Below, one piece after another: positions 20,477-31,055 of a stretch of 64,000 bases of DNA (within the stretch, counting starts at the first letter, position 1; every line of letters begins with the position of its first letter). Source of the DNA: Siderastrea radians (Eukaryota > Cnidaria > Anthozoa > Scleractinia > Rhizangiidae). The stretch lies in NCBI GenBank assembly GCA_964017195.1, contig OZ024895.1:26143875-26207874 (forward strand). The letters run 5' to 3'. The position numbers and the translations under genes are program-made. A model generated the notes under the pieces. It was not told where the DNA came from. It searched no databases and was given only the letters and a program-made list of their open reading frames with translations.

Positions 20477-21065
20477 GTGCAGTCACGGGTGACTTTTTCT
20501 TTTATCAAAGTACCCTTTTCATCCACCACCCCTTTTACAAGACTCGTTGTTACTCTCCCTGAAAACTGCGAGCTAACTGAACAAGAACGATGTCTTCTTA
20601 GCAAGGATCTTTCGTGTATCCCAACTAGAGCCTACAATGACGAATACACAGCAAAAGCACACTGCGAAAAGTTTTTCTGCTGTCTCCGTCTGAAGGCGTA
20701 TTTTAGTTTGGACCCATCAAACGCCACAGCACCAAGTCAACCATCAAATCAGTCTGAGGACCCTTTCAAGACCCTAAAACATTCACCTTTCAACTGGACA
20801 CCACCTCCTTTAAAGTTTGCAGCATTTGACTATTACATCTCCAAATGCCGCTGCGAAATCAAAATGCTCGATTTCAAACAGCGGGTCTCAAAAACAAACC
20901 TATCCCACTAGAAAAAGAAGCCCTTTTCTCTCTCCGACAACGCAAAGACGTTGTAGTCAAACCGGCGGACAAAGGCGGTGCTGCTGTAGTACGGGCACGT
21001 GACCTTTACATCCAGGAAGCTGAAAGACAATTGTCAGACTCAGCCTATTATCAAAAGCTAGATCG
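20477..21065 (+). pseudogene. PLE-B1 N-terminal region, interrupted by E2
   Basis: Frame one (from about 20560): CELTEQERCLLSKDLSCIPT, DCEKFF-like AHCEKFFCCLRLKAYFS and FDYYISKCRCEIKMLDFKQR to a TAG at 20911. One C is missing in a C run (ctatcccactag; PLE-B2 has four C), and the next frame continues PLEKEALFSLRQRKDVVVKP, ADKGGAAVVRARDLYIQEAE, RQLSDSAYYQKLDR. The ADKGG block is diagnostic for PLE RTs. The frame is then split by E2 and resumes at 24840. Confidence 0.8.
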
Positions 21066-21729
21066 TAGTGGGGCGGAGATGTGCAGATTTTGCCCTGAAT
21101 TGTTCATTTTGTGTTCAAAGCACCAAATTCTCAGAAACGATAGAATGTTTTATACTTGTAAATACTTGATATACTGCCATTGCAAAATTTTCTACATAAG
21201 TGAGTTTTTGACCTTTTTCCAAAATGGTCGCCATCTTGACCGGAAGTGGAATTTGGTATTACCGGAAGTGTCCTTTTTTCTACTTAAATTAATTCTGATG
21301 TTGGATAAAACGAGTCCTTGCCTATTTTCAACAATTTCCACTTGGAAAATAATGCATTACTATGCCTATTTGGTCAAATGGAAGCATTTTCTTCTAAGCC
21401 GGATATGAAATTATCCTTAAACTGCGAGAAATATTGATGCTGAGAAGTAACAAAATATAAAGATATTGTTTCTGACGCATGATGTTGTTTCGTTTTTAGT
21501 ATGTACACAATAATTGGAAGAAATTTGTATAATACCCAGAATGCTTCTGTGTATTACCCAGAATGCTCTATAATCTGCAGATCAGATCCGCCATCTTTGT
21601 TCAGATCGCCATGTGTATGACTGCTAACGCAAACTGTAAGTATCCAGCCGACAAGTGTACTGTTTTAAGAAGACAAATTTGATAGAATAAAATATAAACT
21701 TTAGGGAATTTATATAACATACAGACATT

Positions 21730-22071
21730 TCAGTGAAACTTAGGAAAAAAGGGTGACGGGCCTCCGCAGCTCCCATGTGCGTGTTTTAGCGTTTTAAAAT
21801 GGCTTAAGAATTTAAGCCAGAAGTTGTAACTGCAGTTTTGAATTGTGATTGTCTTTTTAGTGTCTAAAAGAGTACCAGGTCTGCGCGCCTGCTGCGCGCC
21901 TGGTTTAGCCTTTCTAGAGTTTTGAATTGTTCTCACGAGTATATTTTTGACGGAACGCTCTCTTTTGTACGATATTAGGGGCGGTTCGTTGAAAATGTTG
22001 TTTAGCAACAGGAATTCGTTAAAACTCTTACGCGCTTTCACTACAGAGAGATCGATCGTTTGAGAATTCAA
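21730..22071 (-). pseudogene. Inverted PLE-A C-terminus in E2
   Basis: The same reverse copy as at 802-1071, open for longer (113 codons) because the 3' tail lacks a stop that E1 has. Contains NNIFNEPPLISYKRERSVKN. Confidence 0.65.
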
Positions 22072-23041
22072 ATCAAAAAAGGCAAGAGGCCAATAGCTCC
22101 TAGAAAGAACTCAAGCACTGTTGTAAATAAGAAACCACATTTCAAGAAGTTAACGCACTCCGCGCTTAGTGAAAACATTGTAACGCTAGAGCGTGTACAT
22201 AAGGTAGCCAGAAAGCATCAACAGGAAAATTTCAGAGTTCGGCGAAATGATGTCAAAACTAGATGACATTCAGAATAAACATGTTGGATAGTATACACGT
22301 CTCTTTTCTGAGTCCCAATACGAATACGGGTCCACTAAGAAACCATCCAAAGCAAACTCAATTAAAAGAAAATCAAGAAAGCCAACAAAAATCAATTCAC
22401 TTAAAGAAAAGACAAAAACGCCACCCAAGGTCAGCTCAAGAAAAAGGCGAAAAGAAGGCAGGAAAACCAAACAACAAAATTTAAAAACGCCTTTAGAGGC
22501 AAACAAAAAACACATAAAAAACCTCTCGGATAAAATGCTTACAAATGACCAGATTAACTTACTCGCGAAAGGGCTAAAGTACATTCCCACTCCCGTGACA
22601 AACGAGATGCAAACCAAAAAACAACTCTTGCGTGACGCCGACCATTTCGCGAGAAGAATGCGTCTCCAATACATTTTTCACGGGGAAAACACAAGACCTC
22701 ATCCTTTCCACGTTAAATCTACATGGAAACCACAAGTACAACCATCCGTAGCCCTTGAAAGCTATTTAGAAGAGGTCAAAATTAAACTGGCAGAACTAGA
22801 ACTAAAAAATCCAAAGGATAATCTTAATCCCGCTGAACGCGAGACACTTAACACCCTAAAGCGTGACACCAACATTAATCTTAAAAAGGCTGACAAAGGA
22901 ACTACATCTGTAGTTCTAAACATTGAGGACAAAATTAAAGAAGGTCAAACCCAGCCAGATAACAGGGAACAATACAGACCTCTTGTGAATGCTTTGGTTT
23001 TCAACAGCTTATTAGCGGACTCTCTCTTGGAAACCACATAG
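22060..23041 (+). pseudogene. PLE-A N-terminal domain in E2
   Basis: The least damaged N-terminal part of the four copies. An extra A near 22210 shifts the frame, and a TAG follows at 22289. From 22535 the frame is open for 168 codons with LTNDQINLLAKGLKYIPTP, SVALESYLEEVKIKLAELEL, LNPAERETLNTLKRDTNINL and KKADKGTTSVVLNIEDKIKE. It ends at TAG 23039-23041, just before the RT frame. Confidence 0.75.
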
Positions 23042-23056
23042 ATGAAATGACCAAAT

Positions 23057-23881
23057 ATGGCTTTGTCAAACACCACAACCGCCTCATATTCCAAGATTCT
23101 ACACCCTAACACAGATACACAAACCGACCCCAGTCGGGAGACCTATTATTCATTCGTCGATAAACTCCTTCAGCCTATGGCACAACAACAAAAGTCATAT
23201 CTAAAAGATACAACTCACTTCATCAATATCTTAGAGAAAACGAAGGTACCAGAAAACACAATCCTTGTTTCAATGGACGTTATGAGCTTATGTAGAAATA
23301 TACCACAAGAGGAACTTAGAATAAACATAAAAAAACGAAGCTCCTATCCCTACACGACTACTGCAAAGAGCGCTCAATCTTATCCTAGCGGAGAACTCCT
23401 TCCAGTTTACTGGAAAAAAAACTACGTACAAATACATGGGACTGCCACGGGCACCAAAATGGCAGTTGCTTTCGCCAATATTTTCATAGCTAAGGTAACC
23501 AAAGAAGAGATCACACAGTTCATTGAACAAGCTAACAAACAACATCAAACTATCAAGTCTACAGCTAAAGTATTCAAAACAGAAACAAACTTTTTGGACA
23601 CTACTGTTTACAAAGGTGAAGGATTTAGAAATGAGTGGGTGCTAGATGTACGCACCCATTTTAAGCCCACTGAGACATTTCAGTGCACCCATTTTTCAAC
23701 TTGCCATCCACCAGGAGTGAAAAGAGGCTTCATCAAAGGAGAGGCTCTAAGACTACTCAGAACTAACTGTTCTAACACATTCTTTGAAGAGAGCGTCACA
23801 AACTTCAAAACACATCTTCTTGAGACTGAGAGGATGCCCAGAAAACTTTATTCAAACAAACCTCTCAGAAGTTACTTTTGA
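23057..23881 (+). pseudogene. PLE-A RT in E2, catalytic box missing
   Basis: 274 codons, with an ATG here where the other copies have CTG. Carries one extra Lys codon (YWKKNYVQ). Motif A reads SMDVMSLCRNIPQEE; motif B is followed directly by IAKVTKEEITQFIEQ, so YxDD is deleted as in E1. Confidence 0.8.
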
Positions 23882-24839
23882 AGACAGGAATCAAGCCCTC
23901 CGACAAAAACAAAAACAAAAAAAGAAAATCTTGCCCTTTGTAACGCAATAACGCCAAGCAGTGCCTAACTTAAAACCAATACTCGTGAACAGCTGGCATT
24001 TTATAACACAGCAACCGTTGCTAAACGACATTTTCAAGGAACCTCCCCTTAAAGATATACTCGTGAGGGCAAAACTCTAGAAAGGCTAAAACACGTGCGC
24101 AGGAGGCGCGCAGGCCTCTTACTCTTTTAGACACTAAAAAGAGAATCACAAATCAAAACTGCACTTACAACGTCTCGCTTAAATTCTTAAGCCATTTTAA
24201 AAGGCTAAGACACGCGCGTGGGAGACCCGCAGGCCCGTCACCCTTTTTAACTTTGCTAAAAAAACTTGACCTGATGAAAAACTTTGGTTCAGACATAACC
24301 AGCAGTCAATTGCACTTGAATGTATAAGATGTATCTGTAACTCAAACATATTATAAAAGTCGTTTTTAAGAGCAGGATAGCCAAACAGGATGTAATAATG
24401 ATGAAAGAGGCAATATAATTATTATAAAATGGAAAATAAAGAGGTTTCCTAGACAGATAAAGGTTACTTTACGATTTAGACACCACTTCCGGTTTAAAGT
24501 AACGGCCATTTTGAATATTTTATGTATTTGTATCAGTCTTGTGTTCTGTGGCTCCAAATTACAGCAGAATTCTTTATATACTAAAACTAGATTCGGCTGC
24601 CTGCTTCAGGACCGTTTTCAAGGCAAACAACTAACTATTAGGGTTTTTCTATTAAGTTACAATTCCACTTCCGGTTCAAGATGGCGGCCATTTTGAAACA
24701 CCCTCTTAACTCAGCTCACGTCAAATTTTCGCAGTGGCACTATATCAGATATCCATCAACAGGTTAAAAACTATCTTTCCACCAAATTTTGTGCTGTTAA
24801 CAGAAAGTGAACAATTCCAGCACATATCCGCCCCACTAT

Positions 24840-25217
24840 TGTGATCTTACCATGGACCGTAATAAGAAAGTTGCTGAGGTCGTCCATGACGCCATTTCTA
24901 AACTGGAACTTCCACCATCAACCACCAATTTAATCGTTGACCACCTGCGTGCTTCAAAATTCTACGTGCTTCCCAAGATTCATAAACCAGGGAACCCGGG
25001 CAGGCCTATAGTATCAGCTTGTAACTTTGCTACTGAACTCCTAGCCACTTATCTCGATATGATCACCAAGCCTCTTGTAGAAAACCTACCGAGCTACGTC
25101 AAAGACACTAATCACATGCTTGACATTGTCGAATCTTTTCGTTTCTCCGGCACCCACAATTATGTGTTCACCATGGACATCAAGTCATGTTTCGACGCAG
25201 CATGGAAGCAAGATTAA
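24840..25217 (+). pseudogene. PLE-B1 RT downstream of E2
   Basis: The best preserved of the three copies: one open frame through SKFYVLPKIHKPGNPGRPIV, TKPLVENLPSYVKDTNHMLD and NYVFTMDIKS. It also ends abruptly after motif A with CFDAAWKQD and a stop. The open frame extends upstream into the E2 end (from 24807), a chance fusion. Confidence 0.8.
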
Positions 25218-25498
25218 TTTACCGTCACAAGACTTTATAACCAAGTGAAATGAACACTGACTTTGCATTTCTCTGATAGCTACTTTTTAGCGCGCGTGCG
25301 TGTCGTAGATTCATTTTTGACTTTCAAAATTAACCGACGCGCGTCGTTGCTTAACGCCATTATTTCTCACTGAAGAAGAGATTTTTCCCATGTTCTACTT
25401 CAAGCGCAGAGACACATTTAAAGTTACATCAAGAATATCTCGATTTACATGCGCTACACAGTTTTTATGCAATTTTCCGTTTAAAGCACTTTGCTACT

Positions 25499-27411
25499 GT
25501 GACTTTAATATCAAGAATGCCACATCCAAGTAACGTCATGAGAACTTTAAAGAGAGAATTCAACAGCAAAGTCAGCCACTACCATGAGATATCTAAAAAG
25601 GGGGCCCTTCACCTGGCAGACAAAATATTTGACAAAACACGGTTTTCCAGCCACATTGGTTTCCTAAGCAGATGCCTACGCCACGGACTAATACCTAATA
25701 AATTTCACATCAACTTGCACGACATCGAACCTTTGTCAAGGAAATTCTACTCAATACAAGAGGCAAGTAGATATTGTTAGAAAGCACTTCTTTCGTTGCC
25801 TTATGCGTGCAACCATCGTATCCATGCAACATAGATGTCAATCATTAACTATCGCTATTGATGATATCCGCAACGAACTGAGATCCACATGTAATGACCC
25901 AGACTATCACTGAAAACCTTGAGCTAACTGAACAAGAACGATGTCTTCTTAGGAAGGGTCTTTCGCGTATCCCAACTAGAGCCCACGAAGACGAATACAC
26001 AGCAAAAGCAGACTGCGAAAACTTTTACTGCCGTCTCCGTCTGAAGGTGCATTTTAGTTCGGACCCATCAAACGCCAGACCCCAAGTCAACCATCAAATA
26101 AGTGTGAGGACCCTTTAAAGACCCTAAAACATTCACTTTGTAACTGGACACCACCTCAACTACAAGATGCTCGATTACAATTAGCGGGTTACTAAAACAA
26201 ACCTATCCCCACTAGAAAAAGAAGCCCTTTTCTCTTTACGATAACGCAAAGACGTTATAGCCAAACCAGCAGACAAAGGCGGTGCCGTTGTAGTATAGGC
26301 TCGTGACCTTTACACCCAGGAAGCTGAAAGGCAATTGTCAGACTTAGCCTTTTATCAAAGCTAGATCGTGATCTTACCCTTGACCATAATAAGAAAGTTG
26401 CTGAGGTTGTCCATTTCCAGCAGCAACCACCAATTTAATTTTTGACCACCCCCCGTACTTCAAAATTCTACCTCCATCCCAAGATTCATAAACCAGGGAA
26501 CCTGGGCAGACCTATAGTATCAGCCTGTAAATGTCCTACTGAACTCCTAGCCACTTCCCTCGATATGATTACCAAGCCTTCTTGTAGAAAACCTACCGCA
26601 CTACGTCAAAGACACTAATCACATGCTTGACATTGTGGAATCTTTTCCTTTCTCCGGCACTTCCAATTATGTGTTTGCTACGGACATCAGGTCATTGTAT
26701 ATCGTTATACCCAATAACGATGGCTTACTAGCACACACACTTAATCAACAAACGTACTTAGCTCAAACCACCTACCCATTCCCTGGTCTGCTTCCCGAGC
26801 TCGTCCTTACCCTTAATAGTTAATACCTTCTCCTTCAATGGCGAGTATTACCAACAAACTGGAGGCGTGGCGATGGGAAGCTGTTTCGGTCCGAACTATG
26901 CGTGTTTATTCGTTGGCCACATTGAAGAACAGATTTTCCAGCAGTACAAAGGAAAAACACCTGACCGCTACAAGCGCTACATTGACGAATAGTGGGTGCA
27001 GCGTCGGGCACCAAAGAGGACTTCCTAAATAATTTTCATCCAATCCTGAAAATCACTTGGGCCATCTCAGACGACAAGCTTCCCTTCCTGGATCTCTATT
27101 TGACTCCACCCTCTAACCGCCTAATCACTACTTTTTACTATAAAGAGACAGACTCCCACTCTTATCTCAATTACTAATCCTCACACCCAGTTTGTTGCAA
27201 CAACTCAATTCCTTATAGCCAATTTCTCCGCCTGAGAAGGATCTACAGTGAAGAAGGCTTCACAACTAGAAGTGAAGAAATGACTTCATTTTTCATACGT
27301 CTAAGGATTTTTCCCATTTTTTATTTCAAGCGCAGAGATACTAATTTACAGTGGCATCAAAAATATCTCTTTTACATTGGACGAGTGGATCTCACGGCTT
27401 ACCAAATTTCC
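25499..27411 (+). pseudogene. PLE-B2 in U2
   Basis: N-terminal domain at 25499-25780; LELTEQERCLLRKGLSRIPT segment at 25894-26118. U2 lacks about 35 bp near 26412 that U1 and U4 have. RT at 26580-26992 ends in YKRYIDE plus TAG at 26990, the same dead motif C. The thumb frame (26992) meets an extra TAA at 27175. Truncated at the same place as U1. Confidence 0.75.
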
Positions 27412-28215
27412 TAACTTTCCTCATAGATCATTAAATCTTTCGCCTCTTGGGGTATGCGTCATCTTTTGGCCAAGATCTTTGAAGGGCTTCCTTTCATCTG
27501 CACATGGACATCCCTGTGAGCATCCTGTGTAAGGAAAACCAAGACACCAGGACCCAACAAGAAGTGTTACGCATTCTTTATCTCTTCTAGCTACATCACG
27601 TCCTTAATCCCCACATTTCATGTTAGGACATGGCTAGGACATTGACTTACAACATTTTAGTCTCCTGATTAGTCTAATAAGGGAGACACAACAAATGAAC
27701 TTCATAGATGGTGAAGCAGGCATACGCTGGCGCTCTGTATGTAGGTTGCTAAGGTGATTTTTGATTGAGAGCTGTCAAAAATTTCATTGATAGTTCGTCC
27801 TTATTCAACATCAAAATGTGACGTCATGTGCGAATTTTTAGTTCCGGTATCACGTCAACAACCTCCTTCACCAATGACATCCCTTCCCTGTGTCACGTGG
27901 TATCTTGCGTCGCCAATCATAACTCGCCCATCAAAGTAAGGGTAGCGCACATAGGAGAAAGTACCTTACCACTCGCGGAATCGCTTGTCAGACGCATGAC
28001 CACACCTGAATTTTCGTTTGTTTTGACTTTGCTTTCAAAAGGCATAGTGGCAGGACGAGTGTGTTTTCCTTGGAGAATTTGGATAACGGGTAGGAGAACC
28101 ATCACCGTGTTTCAAAGAAGTCGTCCTCTGGCGGACTTGTCTTCTTGGTACTTTAAGACGCACACTAGCCAAGGGAGCTTACACGGCCGGACCTTAACCG
28201 GGTTTCTCTAGCCTA
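27412..28215. other. Non-coding stretch after PLE-B2 in U2
   Basis: Collinear with 6370-7206. A minus-strand frame at 27917-28105 (ENSGVVMRLTSDSASGKVLS) is open only here; U1 and U4 are interrupted, so it is probably an old repeat rather than a gene. Confidence 0.5.
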
Positions 28216-28441
28216 GAGCAACTCAGAGTATTGCTATTTATCCCTGGATGGGTTGCTAGTCCATCACAGGGTTACCCCTACCAGTGTGTCGCTGGTGGCC
28301 ATTTCATACACCTGGACAAAGAGAGACAATGTGGGTTAAGTTCCTCGTTTAAGGAAAGAACACGAATTCAGGGACTGGCTCGAACAGACAAGAACTCCAA
28401 CACATTAACCACCACACCACCGCACCCCCAGGACTTGACTG
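28216..28441 (+). repeat. Dispersed repeat with tRNA-like end, U2 copy
   Basis: Differs from the U1 copy by few bases; ends ggctcgaac ... accaccgcacc. Confidence 0.5.
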
Positions 28442-28522
28442 CTAGCTAACAGTTAAAGACTAGAGCGTTGACGCTCACTATCTACCACTTCTTATGCCCA
28501 AATATGGTCATAGACTTTTCTA

Positions 28523-28711
28523 ATGGATCAGCCTTTATGTACACACTACACTGGAGGTGCCTGCGGTGTGAATCTTTTGACTGAGGAATTTGGGATACAA
28601 GTAGAAGTAGTCATAGATCCTGCACATTCTCCAAACAAAAACATCACTCCTATTGCAAGTCAAATGTTAGTGCATGGAGATCTATTCGTGGACCATGCCA
28701 CTCAAAAGTGA
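28523..28711 (+). CDS. Small ORF in the segment missing from U1
   Basis: ATG frame of 62 codons: MDQPLCTHYTGGACGVNLLT, EEFGIQVEVVIDPAHSPNKN, ITPIASQMLVHGDLFVDHAT. U4 has it (59413) but with a one-base insertion that shifts the frame after HSPSKK. No family recognised; a chance ORF is possible. No promoter or RNA evidence. Confidence 0.25.
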   Translation: MDQPLCTHYTGGACGVNLLTEEFGIQVEVVIDPAHSPNKNITPIASQMLVHGDLFVDHATQK

Positions 28712-28751
28712 CTCAAGAACCATCCCCGTGGAAGTTATGTTTGTCAAATGT

Positions 28752-29561
28752 TGAAACCTAACTATTTTTTGTCATCAAAAAAAATAGTGTAGCATCATTT
28801 CCGTTATCAACGGACATGATTCCGTTATGAAAACAGAACCCGTCAGTACTTAAGAACAAACAGCGCAGAGACATTCTTCGTTTCTTAAATTACGTCAAAA
28901 ATAACGAGACATTTGATAAGTGAAACCTTCTCTTTTTGTCTTCTCTTTCTCAACAGGTTTCGTCGTCGGCCATGACGGCACCATCTCTATTCAGTAATAG
29001 GTTTGCACGAACTATGCCATCTTGGCTGGAGTAAACTACCCTTTGACTGGTGTCCCGTCTTTATACTGCTATACCGCTAAGTTAAAGAAAAAACGAAAGA
29101 AAAGAACAAGGTAAAGGAGGACCCCCTCTTTTGTACCCTTTCCCAAGAAACCAAGTAACCTGAGTCGACTGTATAAAAAAAGAGGTGCTTTGGCTCTCTG
29201 GGTCTTTTTTCTCAGTGACCTGAGCCAGATAAAAGATCAGGCAGAGGAAGCAGATCTTAGTAGTGTGTCACGTAAGACGTCCTGTCCTTGCTACTAGAAC
29301 AAGAAGAGGATGACTCTTGATGATAAGAGCACCTCTTTTTATACAGCGGTAGTTGAATTGATCCTAATACAGAGTAAGCGTTCGACGTTGACCTTTAACC
29401 TGTTGTGTTAAATACAACTGCGTCAAAAGGGCAATTTTGTGGACTGTCTTCATCCAGTAACTACCGACAAAGGATGCAATGAGCCATCAATCGTGTGTTG
29501 GACACTCGCATAGCTGACGAGGACCAGCGGTATTTCACCCTTGACTTTACTATAATATTTC
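28752..29561. other. Non-coding stretch in U2
   Basis: Collinear with 7513-8330. Contains the same TATAAAAAAAGAGG. Nothing else seen. Confidence 0.5.
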
Positions 29562-29717
29562 TATAGAGGGACATTGCGGGCGGGGGAGTGGCTTTGTGGT
29601 GGATTGTGCGAGTGTGAGCTCCTACAACGTTTGGCTGATGCTTTGAAAGGGAGGGAGCAATTTGAAGGTGTCAACTGTCCATCGCACAAATTAAAACCGG
29701 GGCAACAGAGTCCTTGA
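29562..29717 (+). pseudogene. Unrecognised coding remnant, U2 copy
   Basis: The same 52-codon frame as at 8331-8486 (ELLQRLADALKGREQFEG), without stops. Confidence 0.3.
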
Positions 29718-29888
29718 AATAAGACAAAAAAGATCCCGAGTATGGTACTGAAACCCTGGTGATTACCAGAGGTGTATTTGCAAACAATGCGTAAGGGTTT
29801 TATTATCCAACTCAACTGTACAATATTTTGGGATTTTTGTACTCTTTTTGCGCGCCTTCTCTACAATAACTAATACAGTTGGATGGTA

Positions 29889-29889
29889 A

Positions 29890-29932
<43 letters not shown>

Positions 29933-29935
29933 GAC
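29889..29935 (+). repeat. (CTTA)n microsatellite, long allele
   Basis: About eleven CTTA repeats versus about four to five in U1. They translate as YLLT repeats and falsely extend the downstream ORF. Confidence 0.9.
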
Positions 29936-29965
29936 TTATTTCCTTACTTCTCCTCTTTGTCCCTT

Positions 29966-30196
29966 ATGGAATTGAGGTCGTCCCCTAGAGCTCGCCATTT
30001 GACCTTATGTGTCCATCCTATCAACACTACGTCAATGCCCAGACCTATCGCTGATTCCTACAACGAGCTACTAATCTTCAAGAGATCCAAGAGTAGAAGA
30101 AGGAGAAAAAGTGAAACACCAGCCAAACGTTGGAGAAGCCGCTTAACTTCAGACACTCCAGGCGAACGAAGGAAAAGAGGAAGAGGAAGAGAATGA
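29966..30196 (+). CDS. Arg-rich small protein (76 codons), intact frame in U2
   Basis: MELRSSPRARHLTLCVHPIN start and a strongly basic C-terminal half (FKRSKSRRRRKSETPAKRW, GERRKRGRGRE). I chose the ATG at 29966 because the longer frame upstream only reads the CTTA microsatellite. It lies immediately before the polymerase-like remnant on the same strand. Small basic proteins bind DNA in many viruses, but an RS-like simple-sequence origin is equally possible. Confidence 0.35.
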   Translation: MELRSSPRARHLTLCVHPINTTSMPRPIADSYNELLIFKRSKSRRRRKSETPAKRWRSRLTSDTPGERRKRGRGRE

Positions 30197-30586
30197 GGAC
30201 AGACCACTGCCACTTCACGTCACGGAAGCCATGCAACGTCAAGATTATATTCCCAATCTAGTGATAACTGAAAGGGGGAATGATGTTAGACCTTATGCTC
30301 CAAAGCAGTACATTGTATCCGTGATTTTCTTCAGTGGTTAGACACATTGATCGAAGAGGACCCCCATCAAGTAAACGTTCTTAGCCAGAATTAGGTGCTG
30401 CAGTTATTTCGTGAGCTGCAAATATCATGCTTAGAATTTTGGTATCTCGGAACACAAAAAAGGTACTTTCCTAACAAGTTGAACAAAAAGACCAGCTCGA
30501 AGCCACGTCGCCCAAAGACCGTTCAACCTCTCATAAGTAGTACCAAGAGCAGCGAGACCAAGGCGTTGTCTTTGATTTTCAAGTAG
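30197..30586 (+). pseudogene. Family-B DNA polymerase-like fragment, U2 copy
   Basis: As at 8942-9328, with one extra codon (GNDVRPYAPKQ). The first frame ends at TAG 30339; the second carries RDFLQWLDTLIEEDPHQVNV, TAG at 30392, then the basic tail. The frame change lies at the same base as in U1, so the lesion is older than the duplication. Confidence 0.4.
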
Positions 30587-30589
30587 AGT

Positions 30590-31055
30590 TGGTGACCTAG
30601 TGCGAATCGGAGATCAGGTTACTGAAGATAAGGTGTCCGACATTTAAGATGATTCCATTTAATTGCATTGCGCATCCTTTCTACGCATCACTTTTCCCGT
30701 GATTAGTGCGCAGCGAGCGCGTGCACTTTCGGAACTTGGTAGGTTTTTATGAAAACTGAGTTTTTTAGAGAAATAAATGGTCGTTTTGTCCTAATTGAGC
30801 ACGGTGACCCCCATATTGTATAAACTCACTGAGGGCAGTGTCTCCAAAGGCAAACAAAAAAGTTAGCAAAAATCTATGATCAGATTTTGCACAGTTTAAA
30901 AAAATCCCTACGAAAAAAGCCATTTAGGGTAGAGGACCGCACATCAATCTACCTTTGTCACCGTCTACTTTTTGAGTTTCCAGAAAAATTGAAGGTTTTC
31001 GGCCATGTTTTGCACAATACAGATGACTATACATATGTAGAAAGTGGCCCAGAAT
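30590..31055. other. Pre-satellite flank in U2
   Basis: Collinear with 9332-9800. No gene recognised. Confidence 0.45.

Larger units (their letters stand above)
1..21008 (+). repeat. Macro-repeat unit U1 of a ~21 kb direct tandem array
   Basis: The first bases (catccaggaagctgaaagac) recur at 21009 and 51915, and with one change at 47980. The sequence after them stays collinear for many kilobases. U1 and U2 share every block: PLE composite, second PLE, dispersed repeat, polymerase remnant, satellite and virus-like cluster. The unit boundary is only a phase set by the window start. U1 lacks about 230 bp present in U2 and U4 near 7513, and has a private 834 bp internal satellite duplication. 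Confidence 0.9.
21068..24836 (+). mobile_element. Composite Penelope-like element E2
   Basis: Same structure, ends and insertion point as E1. E2 and E3 share diagnostic bases against E1 and E4: QVQPSV read-through instead of the TAA after KPQV, and SLCRNIPQ instead of ILCRNIRQ. Confidence 0.8.

Noticed and set aside
29879..29965. N-terminal YLLT repeats as a membrane segment of the Arg-rich ORF
   Set aside because: They are translation of the (CTTA)n microsatellite, which is shorter in U1.
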